A stretch of 17,763 nucleotides of DNA from an uncultured Desulfarculaceae bacterium. GTDB lineage: Bacteria; Desulfobacterota; Desulfarculia; Desulfarculales; Desulfarculaceae. Location: contig CALERA010000157.1 of NCBI GenBank assembly GCA_937908275.1, forward strand, positions 1-17,763, written 5' to 3'. The position numbers and the translations under genes were made by a program. Below are positions 1-7,342 of the stretch, piece after piece. The notes below the pieces were generated by a model. The model saw only the letters and a list, made by a program, of their open reading frames with translations, made no database searches and was not told the DNA's origin. The first letter of the stretch is position 1. Each line of letters starts with the position of its first letter.

Positions 1-43
1 GATGTAGCCGTGACTGGAGTTCAGACGTGTGCTCTTCCGATCT
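1..43. other. Illumina index-adapter contamination at contig end
   Basis: Bases 1-43 read GAT, then GTAGCC, then GTGACTGGAGTTC, and end in GCTCTTCCGATCT. This is the layout of an Illumina TruSeq index primer: the end of the flow-cell tail, a six-base index, then the read-2 primer site. GTAGCC is, from memory, the reverse complement of TruSeq index 11. Genuine genomic sequence begins at about base 44, where the dehydratase reading frame becomes continuous with its family. The adapter adds a false tail, K-I-G-R-A-H-V, to the minus-strand gene and a false start, M-C-S-S-D-L, to an opposite-strand frame. Both are typical adapter-derived peptides. Confidence 0.96.
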
Positions 44-794
44 TGCCCACGTCGACCTTGGTCTTCTCCAGCTTGCGGGTGTCGCAGGACTGGCGGCCAT
101 AGATGTAGATCAGGCTGGGGTCGTCGGCCTTGACCGCGAAGGCCACCGCGTAGTCGTCATCGGCCTCGCGCATGGTCTGGGTGGGCATCACCAGGATCTC
201 GTGGCTGTTGATGACGCCGGTCTGGTGCATCTTGGCCCCGCGCACCACGATGCCGTCCTTCTTGCGCTCCACCACCCGCAGGAACAGGTCCGGGTCGGCC
301 TGGGCCGAGGGGGCCAGGCCGCGGTTGCCCTTGGGGTCGGTCATGCAGCCGTCGACGGTCCAGTCCTCCTCCTGCCACTGCTTCACGTACTCCTTGAAGC
401 GCTGGTGGTAGGTGGAGCCGTGCTTCTGGTCCATCTCATAGGTGGTGGACCACATGGCGTTGAGCGCGTCCATGCCCACGCAGCGCTGGAAGCAGACGCC
501 GGTCATGTTGCCGCACAGGCGCTGCATCTTCACCTTGGCCACCAGGTCCTGGGGGGACTGGAAGACGTGGGTGAAGCGGTTGATGCGCTTGCCGGTCAGA
601 TGACTGGTGGCGGTCATCAGGTCTTCGTGCTCGGGCTGCTCGGCCAGCTTGTAGGTCATGGCGCAGGCGTTGATCGAGGGACGGATCATGGGATGCTCGG
701 TGAAATCGCTCACCTTCTGGCCCATCAGGTAAATGCGTCGGTCGCCCAGGTCGCGCAGATTCTGGATGTATTGCTCGGCGGTTATCATCGACAT
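44..794 (-). CDS. abfD: 4-hydroxybutyryl-CoA dehydratase, N-terminal part (truncated by contig end)
   Basis: About 250 residues of a protein that is normally about 490 long. The family is a [4Fe-4S]- and FAD-containing dehydratase that converts 4-hydroxybutyryl-CoA to crotonyl-CoA in the cytoplasm and often has vinylacetyl-CoA isomerase activity. The CFQRC motif at residues 101-105 matches the two N-terminal cluster-ligand cysteines of the Clostridium enzyme. SHLTGKRINRFTH, MDQKHGSTYH, MTDPKGNRG and IYGRQSCDTRK are also typical. The remaining His and Cys cluster ligands lie in the missing C-terminal half. GGAGG ends 3 nt before the ATG at 794 and 9 nt before a second ATG at 788, so the shorter start is possible. 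The longer start matches the usual M-x-M-x-T-A-E N-terminus. A -24/-12 promoter and three palindromes lie upstream. The related 4-hydroxyphenylacetate 3-hydroxylase family is less likely because the cluster cysteines are present. Confidence 0.87.
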
Positions 795-928
795 TCACCT
801 CCGTTGCGAAAAAGCGGATGAACCCCGGCCTTGGGCCTGACGCGGACGGGCCTGGGGCTCGTGATCGGGCATGAGAGACGCCTCCTCAAGGCGTTTGCGG
901 GGATGCGGGTTGTTTGGCCATGGAGGTT

Positions 929-943
929 GCAAAGCCCGGGCCA
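929..943 (-). promoter_or_regulatory. Sigma54 (-24/-12) promoter for the dehydratase gene
   Basis: On the minus strand the sequence reads TGGCCC-GGGCT-TTGC. The consensus is TGGCAC-N5-TTGC, so there is one mismatch, and the essential GG and GC doublets are 10 bp apart as required. Transcription would start near 917, leaving a leader of about 120 nt before the ATG. A sigma54 activator gene directly upstream and palindromic sites 125-235 bp further upstream support the call. Confidence 0.68.
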
Positions 944-1060
944 GCCCGACCATTGCTTCCAGCCCGGCCGCCAGGGAGGGGATTTTTCCGCTTTGATTCG
1001 TGATTACGCTAAGTTGGCAGAGAGGCTTCCGGCAGGCTGGATCCGATCTTCGAAGATTGC

Positions 1061-1076
1061 GATGCCATGTTGCATC
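1061..1076. promoter_or_regulatory. Palindromic activator site 1 (GATGC-N6-GCATC)
   Basis: Perfect inverted repeat GATGC-CATGTT-GCATC. Its centre is about 150 bp upstream of the predicted start site of the -24/-12 promoter, a typical distance for an enhancer-like upstream activating site. It shares arms and spacer length with the two sites at 1143 and 1162. The likely ligand is the Fis-type helix-turn-helix of the adjacent sigma54 activator (inference). Confidence 0.62.
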
Positions 1077-1142
1077 ACAATGGTAAGAAGCAGCAAGGGG
1101 AATAATAATTTATTGCGCGTTTTCATTAACATTTTTGCTGGC

Positions 1143-1158
1143 GATGCAATTAAGCATC
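1143..1158. promoter_or_regulatory. Palindromic activator site 2 (GATGC-N6-GCATC)
   Basis: Perfect inverted repeat GATGC-AATTAA-GCATC with the same 5-bp arms and 6-bp spacer as sites 1 and 3. Its centre is 82 bp from site 1 and 19 bp from site 3. Paired sites about two helical turns apart are common for oligomerising sigma54 activators. Confidence 0.65.
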
Positions 1159-1161
1159 ATT

Positions 1162-1177
1162 GATGCAATATGGCATC
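1162..1177. promoter_or_regulatory. Palindromic activator site 3 (GATGC-N6-GCATC)
   Basis: Perfect inverted repeat GATGC-AATATG-GCATC. It ends 2 bp from the stop codon of the sigma54 activator gene. With site 2 it forms a tandem pair sharing the longer core GATGCAAT. Confidence 0.65.
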
Positions 1178-1179
1178 GC

Positions 1180-3252
1180 TTAGCTATCCAGGCGCAGGCC
1201 GTACTTGCGGGCCTTGCGCACCACGGTGGACTGGTTCACCCCCAGGACCTGGGCCACCTTGCGGCTGCTGCCCAGGCTGGCGATGGCCGTCTCCAGGGCC
1301 GCGCGCTCGGCCGCCTCCACCGTCTCCTGCAGGCTGCGGGCCGAGCTCGGCCCGGGAGCGGACTCCGCTCCGTTGAGACAGGCCAGGCTCTCGGGCAGGT
1401 GCTCCGGTCCGATGTCCGGCCCGGGGGTGGTCACCACCAGGCGCTCGATCAGGTTCTCCAACTCGCGCACGTTGCCGGGCCAGTCGTGGCGGGCGAAGCA
1501 CTCCACCACCCGGGGGTTGAGGCGCTTGTCCAGGCCGTGCTGCTGGTTGAAGCGCTCCAGGTAGTGGCGGGCCAGGTGGGGGATGGCCTCCCGGCGCTCG
1601 CGCAGGGGGGGGATGGTCAGGGGCACCACGTTCAAGCGGTAGAACAGGTCGCCCCGGAAGCTCTGCTCCCGCACCATGGCCGCCAGGTCGCGGTTGGTGG
1701 CCGCCACGATGCGCACGTCCACCCGGTGGGGCGCGCCGCCGCCCAGGCGCACGATCTCGCGGTCCTGCAACACCCGCAGCATCTTGGCCTGGAGGGACAA
1801 GGGCATCTCGCCGATCTCGTCCAGGAAGATGGTCCCGCCCTCGGCCACCTCGAACAGGCCGGCCTTGCCGCTCTTGAGCGCCCCGGTGAAGGCCCCGGGG
1901 GCGTAGCCGAAAAGCTCCGACTCCAGCAGGGTCTCGGGAATGGCGGCGCAGGAGATCTTGACCAGGGGCTTGGCCTCGCGCTTGGAGTGGGAATGGATAA
2001 GTTCGGCGAACAGCTCCTTGCCCACCCCGGACTCGCCCTGGATCAGCACCGTGGAGTCCACCCGGGCCAGGCGCAGGGCCAGCTCCAGCACCTCGCGCAT
2101 GTGCCGGCTCTTGACCAGGAGCTTGGGGCCGATGTGGCCCGAGGCCCGGGTGCGCGACAGCTCCAGCTCGTACTGGCTGCGCAGCTCTTCGGCCCGCTCC
2201 AACTCCAGCTCCAGGCGCTTGAGCTCGGTGATGTCGCGCACGTTGGTGACGATGGTGTGGATGTCGCCGGCCTCGTCCCGGATGGGATTGCCGGTGACCA
2301 TGATGGTCTTGCCGGTGCGCTTGATGGTCTGGACGATGGTCTCCGGCGCCCCGGTCTGCATGACCTTGAGGCTCACCGACTCGTCGTAGAAGCCGTCGGC
2401 CACCAGATCGCGCATGAAGCGGCCCAGGACCTCGTCCCGCGAGATGCCGGTGATGCGCTCGTAGGCCTGGTTGACCTTGGTGGTGCGCCCCTGGCCGTCG
2501 GTGACGAAGATGCCGTCAAAGGAGGACTCGATGATGGCGTCCAGCTCGCCGGAGACCTGGCGGGCGCGGTCCAGCTCCTGGGTCACCGCCTCCAGCTCCG
2601 AGACGTCCTGCAGCAGGGCCACCGCGCCCACGGTCCGGCTCCCGGCGCGGAGCGGGCCGCGGTTGGAGACGTAGGGCACCCCGTCCACCCAGATCCAGGC
2701 CAGCTTCTCGGCCTGGCCGGTCTCGATGATGCGGCTGAGCTGGGAGTCGGCCAGGATGGCCTTCAGAGACCGCCCCAGGGCCTCCTCGCGCCGCAGCTTG
2801 GCCAGCAGCAGGAAGGCCCGGTTGCCGTAGGTGACCAGGCCCTGGGCGTCGATGACCACCACCGGGTTGTCCAGGGCGTCCAGGATGGCCTCGGGCCGCT
2901 CCAGGGTCAGGGAGAGGCAGGAGGGCGGCAGGGTCAGCACCCCCACCGGCCGGCCCTGGGACTCCACCACCCAGGTCCCGACCCCGGGCTCGGCCTCCGG
3001 GCAGGAGTCTTCCGGCCCCAGCACCCCGGAGGCGGCCTGCAACAGGGGCTCCACCAGGTCGGCCCCGCCCCGGCCGGCGGCCAGGGCGGCCAGCAGGGTC
3101 TCGCGGGTCAGCAGACGGGGGGGCAGGTCCGGCCCCGCCCCGGGGGCCACCCCGGCCTGGGCCTGGCCGGACAAGAGCAGCCGGGCCGCCCGGGCCAGGT
3201 CGCAGTCCGGGGGCAGTTCCACCGCCGCTTGCATCAACTCGCCGACCCGCAT
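1180..3252 (-). CDS. Sigma54-dependent transcriptional activator with two PAS domains
   Basis: A 690-residue cytoplasmic enhancer-binding protein. Residues 1-110 resemble a divergent CBS-type module, with M-R-V-G-E-L-M at the start and G-R-P-V-G-V-L-T at 100-107. PAS-like domains lie at about 120-220 and 235-345, followed by a coiled linker. The AAA+ domain has Walker A GESGVGKE (406-413), an intact GAFTGA sigma54-contact loop (453-458) and Walker B FLDEIGE (476-482). A Fis-type helix-turn-helix occupies about 645-685. No phosphorylatable receiver domain is present, so it probably senses a small ligand or redox state directly. A GGGGAAGGGG tract precedes the ATG. The gene begins 33 bp after the aldehyde dehydrogenase stop and is probably co-transcribed with it. 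Its likely target is the -24/-12 promoter of the dehydratase gene downstream. Confidence 0.93.
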   Translation of the reverse strand: MRVGELMQAAVELPPDCDLARAARLLLSGQAQAGVAPGAGPDLPPRLLTRETLLAALAAGRGGADLVEPLLQAASGVLGPEDSCPEAEPGVGTWVVESQGRPVGVLTLPPSCLSLTLERPEAILDALDNPVVVIDAQGLVTYGNRAFLLLAKLRREEALGRSLKAILADSQLSRIIETGQAEKLAWIWVDGVPYVSNRGPLRAGSRTVGAVALLQDVSELEAVTQELDRARQVSGELDAIIESSFDGIFVTDGQGRTTKVNQAYERITGISRDEVLGRFMRDLVADGFYDESVSLKVMQTGAPETIVQTIKRTGKTIMVTGNPIRDEAGDIHTIVTNVRDITELKRLELELERAEELRSQYELELSRTRASGHIGPKLLVKSRHMREVLELALRLARVDSTVLIQGESGVGKELFAELIHSHSKREAKPLVKISCAAIPETLLESELFGYAPGAFTGALKSGKAGLFEVAEGGTIFLDEIGEMPLSLQAKMLRVLQDREIVRLGGGAPHRVDVRIVAATNRDLAAMVREQSFRGDLFYRLNVVPLTIPPLRERREAIPHLARHYLERFNQQHGLDKRLNPRVVECFARHDWPGNVRELENLIERLVVTTPGPDIGPEHLPESLACLNGAESAPGPSSARSLQETVEAAERAALETAIASLGSSRKVAQVLGVNQSTVVRKARKYGLRLDS

Positions 3253-3285
3253 CCGCCCCTTCCCCAGCCTGGCCCCGTCCCTGTC

Positions 3286-4893
3286 CTAGGGCAGGAGACG
3301 GGCCTGGATCTGCTCGCGCAGGTAGAGTTGTAAATAATACTCCCCACCGGAATTCTTGCCGCTGGCCCCGGAGGCCCGCCAGCCGCCGAAGGGCTGATAG
3401 CCGGGCCAGGCCCCGGTGGTGGCCCCGCTGGGCCGGTTGGCATAGGCCACTCCGCAGTGGATGTGCTGGAAGAACCAGTCCACCTCCTCCGGCACGCCGT
3501 AGAACCCGGCGGTCAGGCCGTAGATGGTGTCGTTGGCCCGGGCCATGCCCTCTTCCAGGCTCGCCACCGCCGCCACCATGGTGATGGGCGCGAACATCTC
3601 CTCGACCCAGAGCCGATGCCCGGCCGGGGCGTCGGCCACCACGGTGGGGGCGCAGAAATGGCCCCGGGCCAGGTCGCCCTCCGCCAGCACCGCCCCGCCG
3701 CTGATCACCCGGGCCTCCCGGGCCAGCTCGGCGCAGCAGGCGGCAAAGGTGGCCTTGGCCTTGGCGTTGACCACCGGCCCCAGGTAGACCTCGCGCCGGG
3801 CGGGATCGCCCACCACGAGCTGACGGGTCAGGGCGGCCAGGCGCTCCAGGAAGTCATCATACACCGCGGCCTGCACGAAAACCCGGGAGCAGGCCGAGCA
3901 CTTCTGGCCCTGGAGGCCAAAGGCCGAGCGCATCACCCCCAGGGCGGCCACGTCCAGGTCGGCCCGGGCCGAGACGATGGTGGGGTTCTTGCCGCCCAGC
4001 TCCAGGATCACCGGCCGCACGTACGGCCCCTGGGCGAAAGCGCGGTGGATGGCCATGCCCACCCCCAGGGAGCCGGTGAAGGTGACGCCCGCCACCCGGG
4101 GATCGTCGATCAGGGCCTGGCCCAGGCCGCCGCCCGGCCCGCTGACGAAGTTGAAGGCCCCGGCCGGCAGGCCGGCCTCGGCAAAGCACTCGGCGATCAG
4201 GCGGGCCGGCCAGGGGGTGTCCGAGGAGCACTTGAGCACCACGCTGTTGCCCGCCACCAGGGCCGCCCCGGCCGGTCCGGCGCAGAGCGCGGCCGGAAAG
4301 TTGAAGGGCGCCACCACCAGCCAGACCCCATGGGGCTTGAGCACCGACTGATTGCGCGCGGTGCAGCCCGGCAGGGGGTCGCGCCCCATCTCCACCATAA
4401 AGCCCTGGGCCGCCTCCATCCGGTCGCAGGCGTAGTCCACCAGGTCGGCGCTCTCGGCCACGTCGCCCAGGGACTCCATGCGGTTCTTGCCCACCGACAG
4501 GCACATGGCCACCGAGATATCGAAGATGCGCTCCCGGATCAGGGCCGCCGCCCGGCGCAGACGGGCCACCCGCTCCGGCCAGGGGGTGGCGCTCCAGACC
4601 GGGAAGGCCCGGGCCGCCGCGGTGATGGCCTGGTCGGCGTGGGCCGCCCCGCCCTGCTGGAACAGGGCCAGCACCTGGCCGGTGTCGGCCGGGTTGCGGT
4701 CCTCCAGCTTGGCCTCGGTGAACACCTCCTGGCCGTCGATGATCAGGCCGTACTCATGGCCCAGGCTGGCCCGGGTCCGCTCCAGGGCCTGGTCGAAGCG
4801 CTGGTGCAGCTCCTCCGGAGGCGAGAACATGGTGGCGTAGGTCAGCTTGAAGTTGGCGTCCCCGCCACTGGCCTGGCATTGCTCCTGACTCAT
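3286..4893 (-). CDS. Aldehyde dehydrogenase, 1-pyrroline-5-carboxylate dehydrogenase-like
   Basis: NAD(P)-dependent oxidation of an aldehyde or semialdehyde to the acid. The protein has 535 residues from the chosen start. Visible ALDH residues are the oxyanion Asn in APFNFP (198), the general base Glu in ELGGKNP (298) and the catalytic Cys in GQKCSACSR (332). The GQKCSACSR context and the C-terminal YQPFGGWRASG-type motif are characteristic of glutamate-semialdehyde (P5C) dehydrogenases, although no proline dehydrogenase is present here. Between a transporter and a sigma54 activator, and with an aminotransferase in the same block, it more likely handles the semialdehyde formed by transamination (inference). 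GGAGG stands 5 nt before the ATG at 4893. An ATG at 4911 would place the ribosome binding site inside the gene and is rejected. The gap after the LivF stop is 45 bp. Confidence 0.9.
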   Translation of the reverse strand: MSQEQCQASGGDANFKLTYATMFSPPEELHQRFDQALERTRASLGHEYGLIIDGQEVFTEAKLEDRNPADTGQVLALFQQGGAAHADQAITAAARAFPVWSATPWPERVARLRRAAALIRERIFDISVAMCLSVGKNRMESLGDVAESADLVDYACDRMEAAQGFMVEMGRDPLPGCTARNQSVLKPHGVWLVVAPFNFPAALCAGPAGAALVAGNSVVLKCSSDTPWPARLIAECFAEAGLPAGAFNFVSGPGGGLGQALIDDPRVAGVTFTGSLGVGMAIHRAFAQGPYVRPVILELGGKNPTIVSARADLDVAALGVMRSAFGLQGQKCSACSRVFVQAAVYDDFLERLAALTRQLVVGDPARREVYLGPVVNAKAKATFAACCAELAREARVISGGAVLAEGDLARGHFCAPTVVADAPAGHRLWVEEMFAPITMVAAVASLEEGMARANDTIYGLTAGFYGVPEEVDWFFQHIHCGVAYANRPSGATTGAWPGYQPFGGWRASGASGKNSGGEYYLQLYLREQIQARLLP

Positions 4894-4938
4894 GACTTCC
4901 TCCGCAAACAATGACTGGGGCCGCCCTTGCCGGCCGGA

Positions 4939-5640
4939 TCACATGCCCAGATAGGCTTCCTTCAGCGCCGGGTCGGCCATGAGCTCGGCCGAGGCCCCCT
5001 GGCGCACCACCTGGCCGGTCTCCAGGATGTAGGCCTGTTCACTGTTCTTGAGCGCCTGCTCCACGCTCTGTTCCACCAGGAGCAGGGTCACCGATTCGCG
5101 CACCACCCGCAAGGCCCGGTAGATGTCCTGCACCACCAGGGGGGCCAGGCCCAGGGAAAGCTCGTCCACCAACAGCAGCTTGGGCTTGGCCATCAGGGCC
5201 CGCCCCATGGCCAGCATCTGCTGCTCGCCGCCGCTCAGGGTGCCGGCCCGCTGGTGCAGGCGGGTGCCCAGGATGGGGAACATGGCCGTGATCTCCTCCA
5301 GGGTGCGGTCCATGACCCGGCGACCCTGGGGCAGGAAGGCCCCCATCTTGAGGTTGTCCAGCACGCTCATGTCCTTGAACACCCGGCGCCCCTCGGGCAC
5401 GCAGCCCAGGCCCAGGCGGGCGATCTGGTGGGCCGGCTGGTTCTGGATCTCGCGTCCCTCCAGCAGGATCCGGCCGGAGCGGACCTTTAGCAGGCCCTGG
5501 ATGGCCCGGATGATGCTGCTCTTGCCCGCGCCGTTGGCCCCCAGCACCGCCACGCTGCCGCCGGCCGGCACCGTGAGGCTCACCCCGCGCAGGACTTGGT
5601 TCTCGCCGATGAAGGCCTCGACATTCTCCAGCTTAAGCAT
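4939..5640 (-). CDS. livF: Branched-chain amino acid-type ABC transporter ATPase LivF
   Basis: 233-residue cytoplasmic ATPase of a HAAT/LIV-family importer. Walker A is GANGAGKSS (34-42), the signature is a canonical LSGGEQQ (135-141), and Walker B is LLLVDE (155-160), followed by the typical LSLGLAP and the H-loop region LLLVEQ. Length and motifs match LivF. Its ATG overlaps the end of livG by 8 bp, which implies translational coupling and operon membership. It pairs with LivG to power the LivH/LivM permease. Substrates of this family include branched-chain amino acids but also urea, amides, aromatic acids and omega-amino acids, so the name indicates family only. Confidence 0.95.
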   Translation of the reverse strand: MLKLENVEAFIGENQVLRGVSLTVPAGGSVAVLGANGAGKSSIIRAIQGLLKVRSGRILLEGREIQNQPAHQIARLGLGCVPEGRRVFKDMSVLDNLKMGAFLPQGRRVMDRTLEEITAMFPILGTRLHQRAGTLSGGEQQMLAMGRALMAKPKLLLVDELSLGLAPLVVQDIYRALRVVRESVTLLLVEQSVEQALKNSEQAYILETGQVVRQGASAELMADPALKEAYLGM

Positions 5641-6364
5641 CCTGCTCTCCCAAATAGGCCTCGATGACCCGGCGGTCCTGGGCCACCTGCTCCGGGGTGC
5701 CCGCGAAGATCAATTCGCCCTGGTCCAGCACCAGCACCCGCTGGCTCAGGCGCATGATGGCCCCCATCACGTGCTCGATCCAGATCACGGTGGCGCCCAT
5801 GTCCTGGTGGATCAGGCGGATCAGGTCCATGGCCTGGCCCATCTCCAGGGAGTTGAGCCCGCCCAGGACCTCGTCCAGCAGGATCAGGCGGGGGTTGGTG
5901 GCCAGGGCCCGGGCCATCTCCAGGCGCTTCTTGTCGATCAGGTTGAGCTGGCCGGCGTCCAGGCGCTCCTTGCCCTTCAGGCCCACCAGGCCCAACAGCT
6001 CGGCGCAGCGCTCGCCGCGGTCCTCGCGGGCCACCGGGGCCTCCGCCCCCACCAAAGCCACCTCCACGTTCTCCAGGCAGGAGAGCTTGGCAAAGGGCCG
6101 GGTGACCTGAAAGGTGCGGGCGATGCCCAGGCGACAGGTCTGGTAGGCCTTGAGCCGGGTGACGTCGTGGCCGGCGAAGCTGATTTGGCCGGTGTCCGGC
6201 AGCAGGGTGCCGGCGATGAGATGGAAGAGCGTGGTCTTGCCCGCGCCGTTGGGTCCGATCAGGCCCAGGAGCTCGTGCTCACCCAGGCTGAAGCTGATCT
6301 CGCCCAGGGCCTGGACCCCGCCGAAGCGCTTGCTGATGCCCTCCACCCGCAGCAACTCGTTCAT
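5633..6364 (-). CDS. livG: Branched-chain amino acid-type ABC transporter ATPase LivG, atypical signature motif
   Basis: 243-residue ATPase partner of LivF. Walker A GPNGAGKTT (37-45), Walker B LILLDE (160-165) and the H-loop histidine in IEHVM (198) are intact. The ABC signature is not LSGGQ: the equivalent stretch (about 137-150) reads AGQLNLIDKKRLEM, and Walker B is followed by VLGGLN instead of the usual P-x-x-G-x-N. From memory, a subgroup of LIV-type ATPases carries LTLADRKRLE at this place, so this is probably a subfamily trait and not decay. The ATG overlaps the livM stop (ATGA, 4 bp), indicating translational coupling. LivF supplies a canonical signature for the heterodimer. Confidence 0.94.
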   Translation of the reverse strand: MNELLRVEGISKRFGGVQALGEISFSLGEHELLGLIGPNGAGKTTLFHLIAGTLLPDTGQISFAGHDVTRLKAYQTCRLGIARTFQVTRPFAKLSCLENVEVALVGAEAPVAREDRGERCAELLGLVGLKGKERLDAGQLNLIDKKRLEMARALATNPRLILLDEVLGGLNSLEMGQAMDLIRLIHQDMGATVIWIEHVMGAIMRLSQRVLVLDQGELIFAGTPEQVAQDRRVIEAYLGEQDA

Positions 6365-7332
6365 GCCGCACCTCCCTTGCCGGCCGGGGTCCCACGCCGG
6401 GCCAGCCAGGCGCCGGCCAGGCCCACGATGCCACCGGGCAGGAAGCGGGCGAAGCCCAGGGCCACCAAGGAGAAGATCAGGACGTGGAACTCGCCCCAGA
6501 CCCGGATGTACTCGGCCAGGACCTCCAGGAACAAGGCCCCCACCACCGGCCCGGCAAAGGTGCCCATGCCGCCGATGACCGCCATGGCCAGGACCAGGAA
6601 CATCAGGTCCAGGCTGGGGATGTGCGGGGTGATCAGGGTCAGGTAGTGACCGTAGAGCCCGCCGGCCAGGCCGGCCATGGCCCCGCTGACCACAAAGGCC
6701 GTGACCCGGATCCGGGTCACCGGCACCCCCAGGCTGTCGGCCGCCACCTCGTCGTTCTGCACCGCCCGGAACATCAGGCCCAGGTCGCTTTTCAGCAGCC
6801 AGCGGATGACCAGCAGCACCACCGCCGCCGCGGCCAGCATCAGGTAGAAGGCGGTGGCCTTGCTGTAGTCGCCCAGGATGAAGGGCACCTTCAGGCCCAT
6901 GGTGCCCCGGGTGACCTGGTACTCGTTGTTGATCACCAGGCGCAGGATCTCGCTGAAGGCCAGGGTGGTCAGGCTCAGGTAGATGCCGCCCATGCGGATG
7001 CACAAGGCCCCCAGGCCCAGGCTCAACAGCGCCGCCGCCGCCACGCCGATGGGCACCCCCAACAGCGGGTGCAGGCCCAGCTTCACCGCCAGGATGCCGG
7101 AGGTGTAGGCCCCCACCCCGGCGAAGGCGGCGTGGGCGAAGGAGACCTGGCCGGTGAACCCGGCCAGCAGGTTCCAGCTGGCGGCCATCATCACGTAGAA
7201 CAGGCCCACGATGGCGCTGCCCAGCCAGTACTCGCCCAACCAGGCGGGGAAGGTCAGGAACAGGGCCAGCACCGCCAGCCAGGGCAGGAGTTCCTGGCGG
7301 CCGGATGAATCTTTCGGGTGTCGCATGGTCAT
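6361..7332 (-). CDS. livM: Branched-chain amino acid-type ABC transporter permease LivM
   Basis: 323-residue inner-membrane permease with about nine to ten hydrophobic segments. It has the LivM hallmarks SWNLLAGFTGQVSFAHAAF (about 53-71) and the C-terminal IGGMGTFAGPVVGA, where the permease contacts the ATPase. A GAGG sequence lies 8 nt before the ATG at 7332, and an internal ATG at 7326 is an alternative. It starts 10 bp after the livH stop and overlaps livG by 4 bp. With LivH it forms the membrane channel of the importer. Confidence 0.94.
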   Translation of the reverse strand: MTMRHPKDSSGRQELLPWLAVLALFLTFPAWLGEYWLGSAIVGLFYVMMAASWNLLAGFTGQVSFAHAAFAGVGAYTSGILAVKLGLHPLLGVPIGVAAAALLSLGLGALCIRMGGIYLSLTTLAFSEILRLVINNEYQVTRGTMGLKVPFILGDYSKATAFYLMLAAAAVVLLVIRWLLKSDLGLMFRAVQNDEVAADSLGVPVTRIRVTAFVVSGAMAGLAGGLYGHYLTLITPHIPSLDLMFLVLAMAVIGGMGTFAGPVVGALFLEVLAEYIRVWGEFHVLIFSLVALGFARFLPGGIVGLAGAWLARRGTPAGKGGAA

Positions 7333-7342
7333 GGCCGGGGCC

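Larger units (their letters stand above)
795..1179. other. Regulatory intergenic region between activator gene and dehydratase gene
   Basis: This 385-bp gap holds no credible gene. It is markedly more AT-rich than its surroundings between about 970 and 1180. From right to left it contains two palindromes beside the activator stop codon, an AT-rich stretch (about 1098-1135) that could bend or bind IHF, a third palindrome, a -24/-12 promoter at 929-943, and a leader of roughly 120 nt. The leader has a small hairpin (878-882 paired with 890-894). No intrinsic terminator is visible after the activator gene, so readthrough into the dehydratase gene is possible. Confidence 0.7.

Noticed and set aside
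27..821. Long plus-strand frame opposite the dehydratase gene
   Set aside because: It begins inside adapter sequence (M-C-S-S-D-L), runs antisense to a gene with clear family motifs, and has the repetitive Gly/Leu/His/Val composition of high-GC shadow frames.
1135..3333. Very long plus-strand frame opposite the sigma54 activator
   Set aside because: Low-complexity Gly/Gln/Leu/His/Ala composition with no domain motif; the minus strand encodes an intact AAA+ activator.
4894..4911. Upstream ATG at 4911 for the aldehyde dehydrogenase
   Set aside because: The GGAGG ribosome binding site would be inside the coding sequence; it fits the ATG at 4893 with 5-nt spacing.
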